Below, one piece after another: positions 1 through 9,366 of a DNA stretch of 33,886 bases. Within the stretch, counting starts at the first letter, position 1, and the number at the start of each line of letters is the position of its first letter. Source of the stretch: Christensenellaceae bacterium. Lineage in GTDB: Bacteria > Bacillota > Clostridia > Christensenellales > DTU072. The notes under the pieces were generated by a model, which saw nothing but the letters and a program-made list of their open reading frames with translations, was not told where the DNA came from and did not search any database. The stretch covers positions 1 to 33,886 of the forward strand of contig JAIRKT010000104.1 of assembly GCA_031259965.1 (NCBI GenBank). Reading direction: 5' to 3'. Position numbers and translations under genes: made by a program.

Positions 1-1594
1 TCCTTATTTCTCTCATATAAATCTCAGCTATAAATTGTATGAAAAGCCTAGCATTCATTCGATTTGAATTTTGCACATTTAAGATGCGCATATCTAATTC
101 ATTTTTTATTTCATCAAAATCTTTTTCAATATGGTCACGTGTTGAATATTCTGATAAAGCGACTTTTGCAGCGTCAATAGATTTATCGTTTGTTATGAAA
201 CATACGTTGCCACTATAATTAAAACGTTCTTTTTTTATTCTATCTTGATTAAATGAAATTACTCTTTTCTTGTTTTTTCTCTGCTTCGTTATAATAAAAA
301 ACTCTTCAAATTCTTTTATGGGTAATGCATCTTCATCGTCTACTAATCGATCATATTCCGCGCTAACCTTTTTTGACAGCTTTGGCCAATTATGTTTAAC
401 CAAATCCTCAGTAAATAGTATATGAACCATACAACTATATTTCTCAATAATGTTTAACTCATTTTTTATTTTGGAATATTCATTCTTGGGTATTACTTTA
501 TGTTCTCTTATTACCTTTCCATTGTTCTGCGTCGCTGATTGAAATATCCAAAAACAAGGAGTTGACGTTGCAAAATATGTTTGATTCCCAATTTCCAACA
601 TGGAAATTGGTTCAAAACGCTCTCCGCTACCCGAATCTATTAAGTTCATAACCCATTCTGAAGTATTTTCTACAGTCTGAAAAAATGTGTAGTTGTTTTT
701 TAACAGATGCGTAATATTATCTATCGTTCCAAATGCTCTGTCAAGCATTAAACAATCAGGTTTATACCCTAGTTTGTTTAAATATTCATATGTTGTTTTA
801 AGCGTAGCTACGTCGTTAATGCTTCCATTCATCACCCAAGAAAATATTGGCATTCCCGTGTCTCTATAACATAATAATCCGTAGTTTACTTGTTGAAAAT
901 CTTCCTTATCTCGATTATATCCCCAATTAGCCTCATCTATATTTGTTCCATAGGTCGATATGGAAGCAAGATCATAAAGTATTTTCCCTCTTTTCGTCTT
1001 ACAACTATTTAAGCATTGTTTATAAAAAGTCATTATTCCATCTAACTTAATATCATCTAACAATCGTGATATGTCTTGACTGCTAATTGATCCATTATTT
1101 AGATTTTCAAAATAGTCTAACCAACTATCACTATTTGAAAGAACACTGCCCTCACATATAACGTACATTACTAAAGATAGTATTTTATCAGTATTGATTT
1201 TATCAAAAGCACTAGTTAACATTTTGTGCAAATTATATCTAGAAGTTATTACATCAAAAATTAATGATGGTCCTACAAAAACAGGTTCTGCGGTTTTTAT
1301 TCCTACTTGTTCTTTTTCCTCTTTTAATCTGTTTAAAATATCCTTACCATATTTTTCAATAGTTGTTTTTATAACTAACTTATCATGTTCGCTTAGTAAT
1401 TCTTCATCTATCATTTGAGCTCTAATTTTTGAGGATAGAAACTTATTGGGCATAAACAAAGGCGGATCACCTTTTAAAGAACCTACTGCTACATTGGGTG
1501 TTTCGTACTTTTTAAGTTCAGAATTCCATACGGATTCGTATGCAAAACAATAGACAGAACCTTTCTTAATCCCTTTGTTTTGAAAAATAAACAT
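1..1594 (-). CDS. IS4/IS1634-like DDE transposase, 3' end truncated by window edge
   Basis: Hand translation of the minus strand from ATG at 1594 stays open to position 1 (MFIFQNKGIKKGSVYCFAYESVWNSELKKYETPNVAVGSL...YDLASISTYGTNIDEANWGYNRDKEDFQQVNYGLLCYRDTGMPIFSWVMNGSINDVATLK...CLMLDRAFGTIDN...STRDHIEKDFDEIKNELDMRILNVQNSNRMNARLFIQFIAEIYMREIR). DDE-like layout with a C-terminal YxxRDxIEKDFxxxKNxLDxR block. Not in the ORF track because no stop lies inside the window. Confidence 0.85.
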   Translation of the reverse strand, partial: MFIFQNKGIKKGSVYCFAYESVWNSELKKYETPNVAVGSLKGDPPLFMPNKFLSSKIRAQMIDEELLSEHDKLVIKTTIEKYGKDILNRLKEEKEQVGIKTAEPVFVGPSLIFDVITSRYNLHKMLTSAFDKINTDKILSLVMYVICEGSVLSNSDSWLDYFENLNNGSISSQDISRLLDDIKLDGIMTFYKQCLNSCKTKRGKILYDLASISTYGTNIDEANWGYNRDKEDFQQVNYGLLCYRDTGMPIFSWVMNGSINDVATLKTTYEYLNKLGYKPDCLMLDRAFGTIDNITHLLKNNYTFFQTVENTSEWVMNLIDSGSGERFEPISMLEIGNQTYFATSTPCFWIFQSATQNNGKVIREHKVIPKNEYSKIKNELNIIEKYSCMVHILFTEDLVKHNWPKLSKKVSAEYDRLVDDEDALPIKEFEEFFIITKQRKNKKRVISFNQDRIKKERFNYSGNVCFITNDKSIDAAKVALSEYSTRDHIEKDFDEIKNELDMRILNVQNSNRMNARLFIQFIAEIYMREIR

Positions 1595-1774
1595 ATTACT
1601 ACCTTAAATTGTCAACACAAATTATACCATTATTAAAATGTAATCAAAACATTGTAGAATATAGCCAAAATATTATATTTAAGTTCCAGATTGTCCAAGC
1701 AAAAATGGTGTGAATTTCCATAAGAATGCAAAAAATAAAGAGGATTATTAATTTTTTACACACCTATGTAAATT

Positions 1775-2032
1775 TTAGGAATTTAGATTTTCATATGCCT
1801 CTTTTACGCCTCTTGCTAGCTGATCAGCGCAAGATGTGGATTTAGAGTGGCACAAAATTCCAGAACATTTAGTTACAATCTCATCAACAGTCAAACCATT
1901 AGCAAGAATTGACACAGCTTTTAAATTTCCATTACAACCACCTGTGAATGAAATATTAGTTATTATGTTACCATTTATGTCAAAGGTGATTTTTTTTGCA
2001 CAAACACCATTTGTGAGATACTCATATTTCAT
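1775..2032 (-). CDS. TSCPD domain-containing protein (TIGR03905-like)
   Basis: 85 aa ORF; ITFDINGNIITNISFTGGCNGNLKAVSILANGLTVDEIVTKCSGILCHSKSTSCADQLARGVKEA matches the GGCxGN...C...G..C....TSCxDQLA pattern of the TSCPD family. Confidence 0.85.
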   Translation of the reverse strand: MKYEYLTNGVCAKKITFDINGNIITNISFTGGCNGNLKAVSILANGLTVDEIVTKCSGILCHSKSTSCADQLARGVKEAYENLNS

Positions 2033-2244
2033 AATTAACTCCCAAATTTATATTAGAATACTTTCAAATAAATATTTTAGAGATAAAATTATTTACAATT
2101 ATCTGATAAAATTGCAAAAATTTTTTTATGTTATTTAGTATAATACAAACTCAAAAAAAAAGCAATATTTTAATATGCAACGTTAATTAAAAGATAGCAG
2201 TATGAAATGACTTAGGAGAGCTATAAAAATACCATCAAGATCAG

Positions 2245-2267
2245 CAAATCAAATGAAATTTGATTTG
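2245..2267. promoter_or_regulatory. 10-bp perfect inverted repeat CAAATCAAAT-gaa-ATTTGATTTG
   Basis: Perfect dyad in the intergenic region upstream of the RND gene. Confidence 0.45.
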
Positions 2268-2335
2268 GAATTAACTTTTACAAATTAAATTATCAAAGCA
2301 CAGTGAAAATTAATATTTAGTTAATATATAAAAAA

Positions 2336-2363
2336 TATAATGATAATGTCAAAATCTGACATT
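2336..2363 (+). promoter_or_regulatory. Candidate -10 (TATAAT 2336-2341) plus 7-bp inverted repeat AATGTCA-aaatc-TGACATT (2345-2363)
   Basis: Perfect inverted repeat a few nt downstream of a consensus -10, upstream of the SD-supported RND start at 2424. No good -35 seen. Confidence 0.4.
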
Positions 2364-2423
2364 TATTGTTTAGTGCAAAATAAGAAGTTAATAGTTGCTT
2401 TAGCTAACCTGTGGAGGAAATAT

Positions 2424-5400
2424 ATGTTAGGGCGTGTAAGTGTTAAAAAACCCTTTTTGGTAATAGTTATGATTATCATAGTTCTGATAATGGGCGTGAT
2501 TTCATATACTCAAATGAGTATTGATTTTTTGCCCAATATGAACTTCCCGTACTTAGTTGCGGTGACAGTAAGCCCAGGGCTTTCTCCTCAAGAGATAGAA
2601 TCTCAAGTTACCAATTATATTGAAGATGCGGTCCAAGGCATACAAAAGGTTGAGCAAATTATATCTATGTCCATGGAGCATGCATCTATTGTAATAATGC
2701 AATTTGCGTCGGACGCCAACCTTGATACAGCGGTGTTAGATCTTCAGACCGCCCTAGGGTCTGCTAAGGACAATTTGCCAGCAGATGCTATGGATAGTTT
2801 GATTACTAAAATCAATCCTACAATGTTGCCTATTATGAACTTTACAATTGCTGAATCAGGCAAAAGCATAGGAGATTCATCGGAATATTTAACAAAGATT
2901 TATGATGATATACGACGCATAGATGGTGTTTCATCTGTAGACCAAAATGGATTAACAGAAAATCAGGCTTTAGTAATTATTTCAAAAGAGCGTTTAACGA
3001 ATTCGATTGACCAACAATTGTTTTCAGATAATGAGTCATTAAATCCAGCTCAAGGCTCTGATTTAAATGGAGACACTGATGGATCAAGCTTGTTAACCAC
3101 AATTGCGGGATACTTTGCTGATATGATATTATCAATGTTGGATAGTGATACAGTAGGTCTTGCTATATATGCACAAAATCTCGAAGTACCAGCAGGTTCT
3201 ATCATTGAAGGTATTGGTTCATATTTAGTGAAGCTAGGCGACAAAATCTCAACAGCAGAGGAACTTGAAAATTTACCAGTTATGACGATAGATTTTCAAA
3301 AACTATTTGAAAATTACGATGATATATTAGAAGTGCTTAAGTTAATACAAATAGATCAGTCATTAATAGATAGTTTAAAATCTTTCTCGGATGAAGATGG
3401 TGTATACCAAAAGGCTATAGCAAGAATTTTACAAGGGTATTATGATATTATAGATAGTAATACTATATTCGAATTCAAAAATTCTGAAAAGGTATATGTA
3501 ATTAAGCATGATATACTCGATCAACTCGATCAATTTGCTACATGGGGAGAACTAGATAGCATAGATTTAAGTGCTATCCCTGATGCTACCTGGACTGCAA
3601 TAGCTGCTTCACTTGCAATTTCCAGAGATGAGCTATTTGAGTATTTAGAGTTAATTCCGTTTTTTGCATTAACATATGAAGAGAACGGTTCTCCTCAAGC
3701 GTTAACTTTGAATGAAAGTATTAAAAATCTTTTATTAATGGCTACTGATTTAAAAGAAGAACTTAGTCAGATTTCTATAACACTAGAAGAAGTGGATAGT
3801 GTTGCAGTTAGTATTCAAAATCTAGCGGATTATGGTAAGCAAATTGCAGCATTGGTTTCTACAATTGAAACTGATATACTAATAGAAAGGACGGATATTT
3901 TTGAACCTGTATATAAAATGGATAGTGATGGGAATTACACAGATGAAGTCGACTATTACAGATTGCAAATAGGTTATATTGAATTGTTGCAAAAGCTGCC
4001 CGAATTAAAATTGACAATAGGTGCATTTGCAGAAGTTTATCATCTTAATACAGCAAGTAAAATATTGAATCTTGTAAATGGTTCTGCTGGCGTTATGGTT
4101 TCTGTTAACAAACAACCCGACTATTCTACGGTAGATGTTTCAAATGCAGTAAAAGAATATTTAAAGGAAACCAAAGCGGCAAATTCTAATTTTGAATACT
4201 TGATCTTGTCAGATCAAGGCGAATCAGTTATGATGATGATTAATAGTTTAGTTAAGAATATTCTGATTGGAATGGGTCTGGCTATAATAATACTATTCTT
4301 GTTCTTAAGGGATGTGCGTGCAACACTAATTGTAGCTATGTCAATGATAATATCTATCATAGCTGCGTTTGTTTTAATGTATTTTGCAGGAATATCATTA
4401 AATATCCTTTCACTTAGTGGATTATGCCTTGGCGTTGGGATGTTAGTTGATAATTCCATAGTCGTTCTAGAAAACATATATAAACTGCGGAGTGAGGGGA
4501 AGAGTGTTTATAGGGCTTGCGTGGAGGGGGCAAAACAGATGGGTGGTGCTATTACAGCATCTACCATAACAACTATTATAGTTTTTGTTCCTCTCATTTT
4601 CTTAAAAGGAATAACACAGCAGATTATAATGGATATAGCCCTTACATTATCATTTTCACTCATAGCGAGCTTGGTTGTAGCATTAACACTTGTTCCGATG
4701 GCGAGTTCATATATGTTAAAAAAACCAGCTAAAAAAGAGTCAAAATGGTTCCACAGATTTAAAGAATTTTATGGTAAAGTTCTAGACCGAATTTTGAGGT
4801 ATAGATTATTAATAACTTTTAATAATGCAGGCGGATTAAAAAATAATGATATTGTTTTCCAGGATAATGAAAATATTGCAACTAAGAAAACAAAAGCCAA
4901 GAAAGTAAATGCTTCATGGATTATTCCAGAACCAAAAACTAAACGTCAAAAAAACAGTTCAAAAGATGGTTTCAAATTAACTTTGAATTTTAAGGTTATA
5001 ACTTTAGTTCTAGCAGTTATTTTACTACTGGGTGCGGGAACTGGTTTGATTTCAATGAAACGCATATTCTTCCCTGCAACAGACGCTGGTACGTTTACAT
5101 TGTCAGTCTCAGTTGATAGAAACAAATTGCCATCAGACAAAACATATGATGAAAACATAAAAGAAATAATAGATTATATTTATAAAGAGGCTAAAAGCAT
5201 AAAAGATGTAGCAGACGTAGGCGTTGAGTTGTCAGCAGGCTTTAATATGATGGGTGTCAGCATAGGAGCTGGCAATATAACAGCATACGTTACTTTAACA
5301 GAAAACTCAAAAAACTCTAGTGAGGATGTAGCAAAAACCCTAAAAGAAAAATGCATGAACATGAGATGGTTGTCATCAGACTCTTACTCTGTTTCATATA

Positions 5401-7466
5401 ATGCTGATTCTGGTGTACTGGGTTCTATGGGTGACATGATGGCGGGCAACACGCTCTCAATTATCTTCACAGGAAATGATTTAGAGGCAATGAGGGATAA
5501 TGCTGTAGTGCTCGCGGAGATTATTGATAAGGAAAATATACCTGGTGTTGTTTCTGTAGATAATGGGGTTAGTGATGCTGCACAGGAATACCATGTGGTG
5601 TTAGATAAGGAAAAAGCAGCAGCTATAGGGTTAACAGTGGGACAAATATATCAAATGCTATCTAAAGACTTTGAAATTCCTACTTCATCCGCCACAGTAA
5701 ATTATCCTACTTCAGATGGAACTACATCCAAAGGATTATATAACGTTATAGTATATAGAGATGTTTATGAAATCGAGCGTTGGTATGTATTAGATCTTGA
5801 AATTGCTGGTGTTACTGTAGGTACTGAAAAAGCTTACATTGAGCGCGATACAAAGAGCGGTAAAGATTCTTATTATGTACTTGTATCAGATGAAAAAGTG
5901 TCGCTTTCGTATGACTCTAATACCAACACTTTCACATATAATGCTGATAAATTTGCAAACTACAAATTAAAATCATCTGATGCAAACTTAATTACTTATT
6001 ATGATATTCTAAGAAAAGAAGAAATCGATATTTCCACATATCCTATAAAATCAACGATTAGTCTTGGAGATTTGGGACAGTACGATGTTCAGGTCGAATT
6101 ATGGCAAATTTGCGACGAAGAATCTTTTATAAAAGACGAAAACGGAAATGTAATGTACAAAATTACAGGTTATGAAAAAGATCAAAGTGGATATGATAAA
6201 GTAGATGAAAATGGTAACAGAATTCCCATATACGAATATTTAACAGAGAAGGACGCAAATGGCGATGCACTGAAGGACGGAAATGGCAATATAGTATACG
6301 CATATGATAAGGAAGGCAAAAAAATACCCATACCTGTTGGTATAAAGAAAGAAGCAGGTTATATGACTATAGTGCATACTGATGGCGTTGTTCAAATGAC
6401 AGTAACTGTAAAAGTTGATATTGAAAAATATAACATTACAAGTGTAAGCGGCGAAGTGGAAAAAGTAATGAATTCTTTCAGAGAAGCACTACCAGAAGGA
6501 ATCAGTGTTGATTTTGAAGGGGAGCAACAAATGATAATTGATGTTTATCAAACATTGCTTATAGTCCTAGGCGTTGGTATTGTATTAATATACCTAGTAA
6601 TGGTAGCACAATTTCAAAGTGCAAAACTCCCATTTATTATAATGTTCACAATACCATTAGCATTTACTGGAAGTGTGTTCGCGCTGTTAGTGTCAGGATT
6701 CCCAATCAGTGTTGTCGCAATGGTCGGCCTCATAATATTAATGGGCGTCGTTGTTAACAATGGTATAGTCTTTATAGACAACGTTAGACGTCTAATAGAT
6801 AGTGGTTTAAGCAAACACGATGCACTAGTAAAAACTGCACGTGAAAGACTTAGACCAATTTTAATGACAGCATTAACTACAATAATAGCGTTGTTTGGTA
6901 TGGCTCTAGATGGTTCTGCCTCAGGGGCTATGATGCAACCAATGGGAATTGCAACACTCGGCGGATTATTCTATGCTACATTCCTAACACTCTTTGTTGT
7001 TCCGATTATGTTTGATTTACTCGATAAAGGACGCAAGAGTCGATATGCGGACGAAGATAAGGATATAGAGTTTCAAGACGATAATGATAAAAACAATCAG
7101 CTAGAAAGCGCTGATGTGCAGCCAGCTCTAGTTGGGGCGGATTCAAAACCTGAGCTGGTTGGAAACGATTATCCATTCCTTACAATTTCGAATATTGAGA
7201 TTACTAACAAATCTGTTATGGAGAACAACTCTGCTACAAATAACACAGATGGAATTGATTTAGGGAATTCCAATAACCCTATCTACAATGAAGACCTAGT
7301 TACAAAAAGCAATTCTATCTATGATGAGTTGTTTGCCGAGGTGGGCAGTGGAGATAATGAGGAAAAGATAATATCAAATCCATCTGATGAGAATATACCA
7401 GAAGAATTAGACTGCAAAAATGAAAATATAGCAAGTGATAATGATAAGACGAGCACAGATGAGTAA
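2424..7466 (+). CDS. RND-superfamily efflux transporter permease (AcrB/HAE1-like), unusually large
   Basis: ORF track starts at 2340, but GGAGGAAA (2413-2420) sits directly upstream of ATG 2424 (MLGRVSVKKPFLVIVMIIIVLIMGVISYTQMSIDFLPNMNFPYLVAVTVSPGLSPQEIE). Two RND-type TM clusters (GLCLGVGMLVDNSIVVLENIYKLR and GLIILMGVVVNNGIVFIDNVRRL...RLRPILMTALTTIIALFGMAL). Confidence 0.93.
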   Translation: MLGRVSVKKPFLVIVMIIIVLIMGVISYTQMSIDFLPNMNFPYLVAVTVSPGLSPQEIESQVTNYIEDAVQGIQKVEQIISMSMEHASIVIMQFASDANLDTAVLDLQTALGSAKDNLPADAMDSLITKINPTMLPIMNFTIAESGKSIGDSSEYLTKIYDDIRRIDGVSSVDQNGLTENQALVIISKERLTNSIDQQLFSDNESLNPAQGSDLNGDTDGSSLLTTIAGYFADMILSMLDSDTVGLAIYAQNLEVPAGSIIEGIGSYLVKLGDKISTAEELENLPVMTIDFQKLFENYDDILEVLKLIQIDQSLIDSLKSFSDEDGVYQKAIARILQGYYDIIDSNTIFEFKNSEKVYVIKHDILDQLDQFATWGELDSIDLSAIPDATWTAIAASLAISRDELFEYLELIPFFALTYEENGSPQALTLNESIKNLLLMATDLKEELSQISITLEEVDSVAVSIQNLADYGKQIAALVSTIETDILIERTDIFEPVYKMDSDGNYTDEVDYYRLQIGYIELLQKLPELKLTIGAFAEVYHLNTASKILNLVNGSAGVMVSVNKQPDYSTVDVSNAVKEYLKETKAANSNFEYLILSDQGESVMMMINSLVKNILIGMGLAIIILFLFLRDVRATLIVAMSMIISIIAAFVLMYFAGISLNILSLSGLCLGVGMLVDNSIVVLENIYKLRSEGKSVYRACVEGAKQMGGAITASTITTIIVFVPLIFLKGITQQIIMDIALTLSFSLIASLVVALTLVPMASSYMLKKPAKKESKWFHRFKEFYGKVLDRILRYRLLITFNNAGGLKNNDIVFQDNENIATKKTKAKKVNASWIIPEPKTKRQKNSSKDGFKLTLNFKVITLVLAVILLLGAGTGLISMKRIFFPATDAGTFTLSVSVDRNKLPSDKTYDENIKEIIDYIYKEAKSIKDVADVGVELSAGFNMMGVSIGAGNITAYVTLTENSKNSSEDVAKTLKEKCMNMRWLSSDSYSVSYNADSGVLGSMGDMMAGNTLSIIFTGNDLEAMRDNAVVLAEIIDKENIPGVVSVDNGVSDAAQEYHVVLDKEKAAAIGLTVGQIYQMLSKDFEIPTSSATVNYPTSDGTTSKGLYNVIVYRDVYEIERWYVLDLEIAGVTVGTEKAYIERDTKSGKDSYYVLVSDEKVSLSYDSNTNTFTYNADKFANYKLKSSDANLITYYDILRKEEIDISTYPIKSTISLGDLGQYDVQVELWQICDEESFIKDENGNVMYKITGYEKDQSGYDKVDENGNRIPIYEYLTEKDANGDALKDGNGNIVYAYDKEGKKIPIPVGIKKEAGYMTIVHTDGVVQMTVTVKVDIEKYNITSVSGEVEKVMNSFREALPEGISVDFEGEQQMIIDVYQTLLIVLGVGIVLIYLVMVAQFQSAKLPFIIMFTIPLAFTGSVFALLVSGFPISVVAMVGLIILMGVVVNNGIVFIDNVRRLIDSGLSKHDALVKTARERLRPILMTALTTIIALFGMALDGSASGAMMQPMGIATLGGLFYATFLTLFVVPIMFDLLDKGRKSRYADEDKDIEFQDDNDKNNQLESADVQPALVGADSKPELVGNDYPFLTISNIEITNKSVMENNSATNNTDGIDLGNSNNPIYNEDLVTKSNSIYDELFAEVGSGDNEEKIISNPSDENIPEELDCKNENIASDNDKTSTDE

Positions 7467-7507
7467 TAATTTAAGACTGATCGTTTAACAAGTTGTTCTA
7501 TGTGAGG

Positions 7508-7536
7508 GCCCAGCTCGTGTGAGCTGGGCTTTTTTC
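7508..7536 (+). terminator. Rho-independent terminator after the RND gene
   Basis: GCCCAGCTC-gtgt-GAGCTGGGC followed by TTTTTTT: 9-bp perfect GC-rich stem and U tract, 42 nt after the stop. Confidence 0.95.
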
Positions 7537-7828
7537 TTACATACGATTAGATTTGTAACACCTCATAAATTTTGGTTTGTAGTTAATAATGAATACACAT
7601 GCTCTGCTAACTTTATGAGACGAGATCTCTATTTTTATTAGGATGCAAGTTCAAAATATGAAATTATTTTTCACATAGTGTATAGTAAGATGATAAGTTA
7701 ATTAAATATAAAATCCCAAAATTCTTAACTAGTCAACTTCTGAAAAAAATTAAAAAATAAGTGAAAATAATTTAAATAGCATTTGTAATCTAGCTAAAAA
7801 AAGATTGCAATAGTAGGAAAGAAAATTA

Positions 7829-8286
7829 CGTGCGAAAATCGAATGATGTTAACTAATCTTGACATCGATTTTCGTGTGCTTAAACTTGACGACAGCAATA
7901 TGAAAGACACTTTTTATAATCCCACCAAATATGATCAAAACATGATACTTGGATTAGACACTTCAATTAAGGAAGGCGCACGACGGAAGAGATCTTATTC
8001 CAGGTAATGCTGGAAAAGCCTTGCTTTATCGTCAAAAATAGAAAAAACAACAATAGTAAATGGTCAGCAAATCTACTATATAGTGAATAATACTGGCCTT
8101 GGACTGATTGACTTAATTTATTGTCTAGACAAAAAATCAACACGGATCGTTAAGGAAATAGAGAAGGTAAATCCAGAGTAGTGCTGCGTGTTTTTAGATA
8201 GTGGAATTGAGAATAATGCAACTCGCGCGAATTTTCAACGGATCTTTGACACCCACAGTTCAAAGAGATGGGTCAAAGTGCTATAG
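7829..8286 (+). pseudogene. Degenerate C-terminal remnant of a Type III restriction-modification DNA methyltransferase (Mod)
   Basis: Fragments across changing frames: DIDFRVLKLDDSNMKDTFYNPTKYDQ (7861 frame), RTTEEILFQVMLEK (7977 frame), KIEKTTIVNGQQIYYIVNNTGLGLIDLIYCLDKKSTRIVKEIEKVNPE*CCVFLDSGIENNATRANFQRIFDTHSSKRWVKVL* (8035 frame, internal TAG 8179-8181). Matches the conserved Mod tail pattern FRVLKxDSSNMKDVYYxP...KEDRTPEDLLFQVML...EQIF. Confidence 0.7.
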
Positions 8287-8607
8287 ATGAGTAGAAGAGG
8301 GCTAGTCTCTAAGTACTTATTAAAAATTGAAAGCTAATGGCAAAAGTGTTTGCAAAAATACACCTCTGCGTATTGGTAAAAGATTTTTAATCATTCCAAA
8401 ATGCAGGAGACTGTGCAAAACAATTATCAAACAGGGCACGAAATTTTTAGCAGAGCGTTGGTGCTTTCTGATAGTTTTACACCACAACAAATCCCATAAA
8501 TCTAGGACTAATTTCTTATTCAAAATTTATGAATTCATTTCTAAAACAAATATAAAATTCGCATATCCAAAAAATGAAAATTAATTTAGATTCACAAGAT
8601 TCAGATA

Positions 8608-9357
8608 TTAGTCAGCAATTAAGTCATCCTCATCCTCATTATACAACTCCTCTCTCTTTTCTTGTGTTATTTTAAGTTTTTTAGAGTCTCGTTTATATAA
8701 TATAAATGCAGAAACTAAAGATACAACCATGCCAGCGCTTAGCATAGTTGATTGTCCATAATCTTTTCCCATTAGAAACATTGCAAGGGCTATTAATAAC
8801 ATGATTCCAAATGGAACTATAGTTAATTTGAAGTATCGTGAGAGCAATACAATTCCTAGTCCACCAAAAATAGCGGGAATAACATAAGGTGTTACTGGTT
8901 TTAAGGTGTCAACGATATCTTTACCAAATATACTAAGTGGAATTAAGCCAATTGTAATTATAATTGTTGTCACTATGCTAGATACTGATATAGCAATAGT
9001 AGTAATTATTTCCTGTTCCTCAGTTCCTCTTTTTGTTTTAGTAATAGTTTGTGCGTTGATTGCGCAAGGCAACTTAAGATTGCTTATATTACCTGTGATA
9101 TATGCCATGTATTGACCACCAACGCTTAGAAGTGGGGCATAACTAAAAATTTCAACCATGGCTATTAGAATGTAACTCAGCATAAAAGGCATGGCTTTTA
9201 AAATATTTTCCCATATAGGCATAACACCTGCCGATATGCAATATATGACTGGCATGAGAGAAATTAATATTAGGCAAATGAGGGTGAAGATTCTACCTGA
9301 TTTATGAAATGATTCTGCAAATAAATTTTCATTAGCTATATGATTCGACTTTTTCAT
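8608..9357 (-). CDS. Uncharacterised integral membrane protein, partner of the DUF5058-like protein
   Basis: 249 aa, multiple hydrophobic segments; 9 nt downstream of the DUF5058-like ORF; motif GGQYMAYITGNISNLKLPCAINAQTI. Confidence 0.8.
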   Translation of the reverse strand: MKKSNHIANENLFAESFHKSGRIFTLICLILISLMPVIYCISAGVMPIWENILKAMPFMLSYILIAMVEIFSYAPLLSVGGQYMAYITGNISNLKLPCAINAQTITKTKRGTEEQEIITTIAISVSSIVTTIIITIGLIPLSIFGKDIVDTLKPVTPYVIPAIFGGLGIVLLSRYFKLTIVPFGIMLLIALAMFLMGKDYGQSTMLSAGMVVSLVSAFILYKRDSKKLKITQEKREELYNEDEDDLIAD

Positions 9358-9366
9358 TGTATCCTC

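Noticed and set aside
1836-2138. 100 aa plus-strand ORF opposite the TSCPD gene
   Set aside because: Opposite strand encodes a recognisable TSCPD protein; this frame has no family features.
8320-8584. Overlapping 67 aa (-) and 85 aa (+) ORFs after the mod remnant
   Set aside because: In decayed sequence; neither resembles a protein I know. A res remnant was considered but not supported by any motif.
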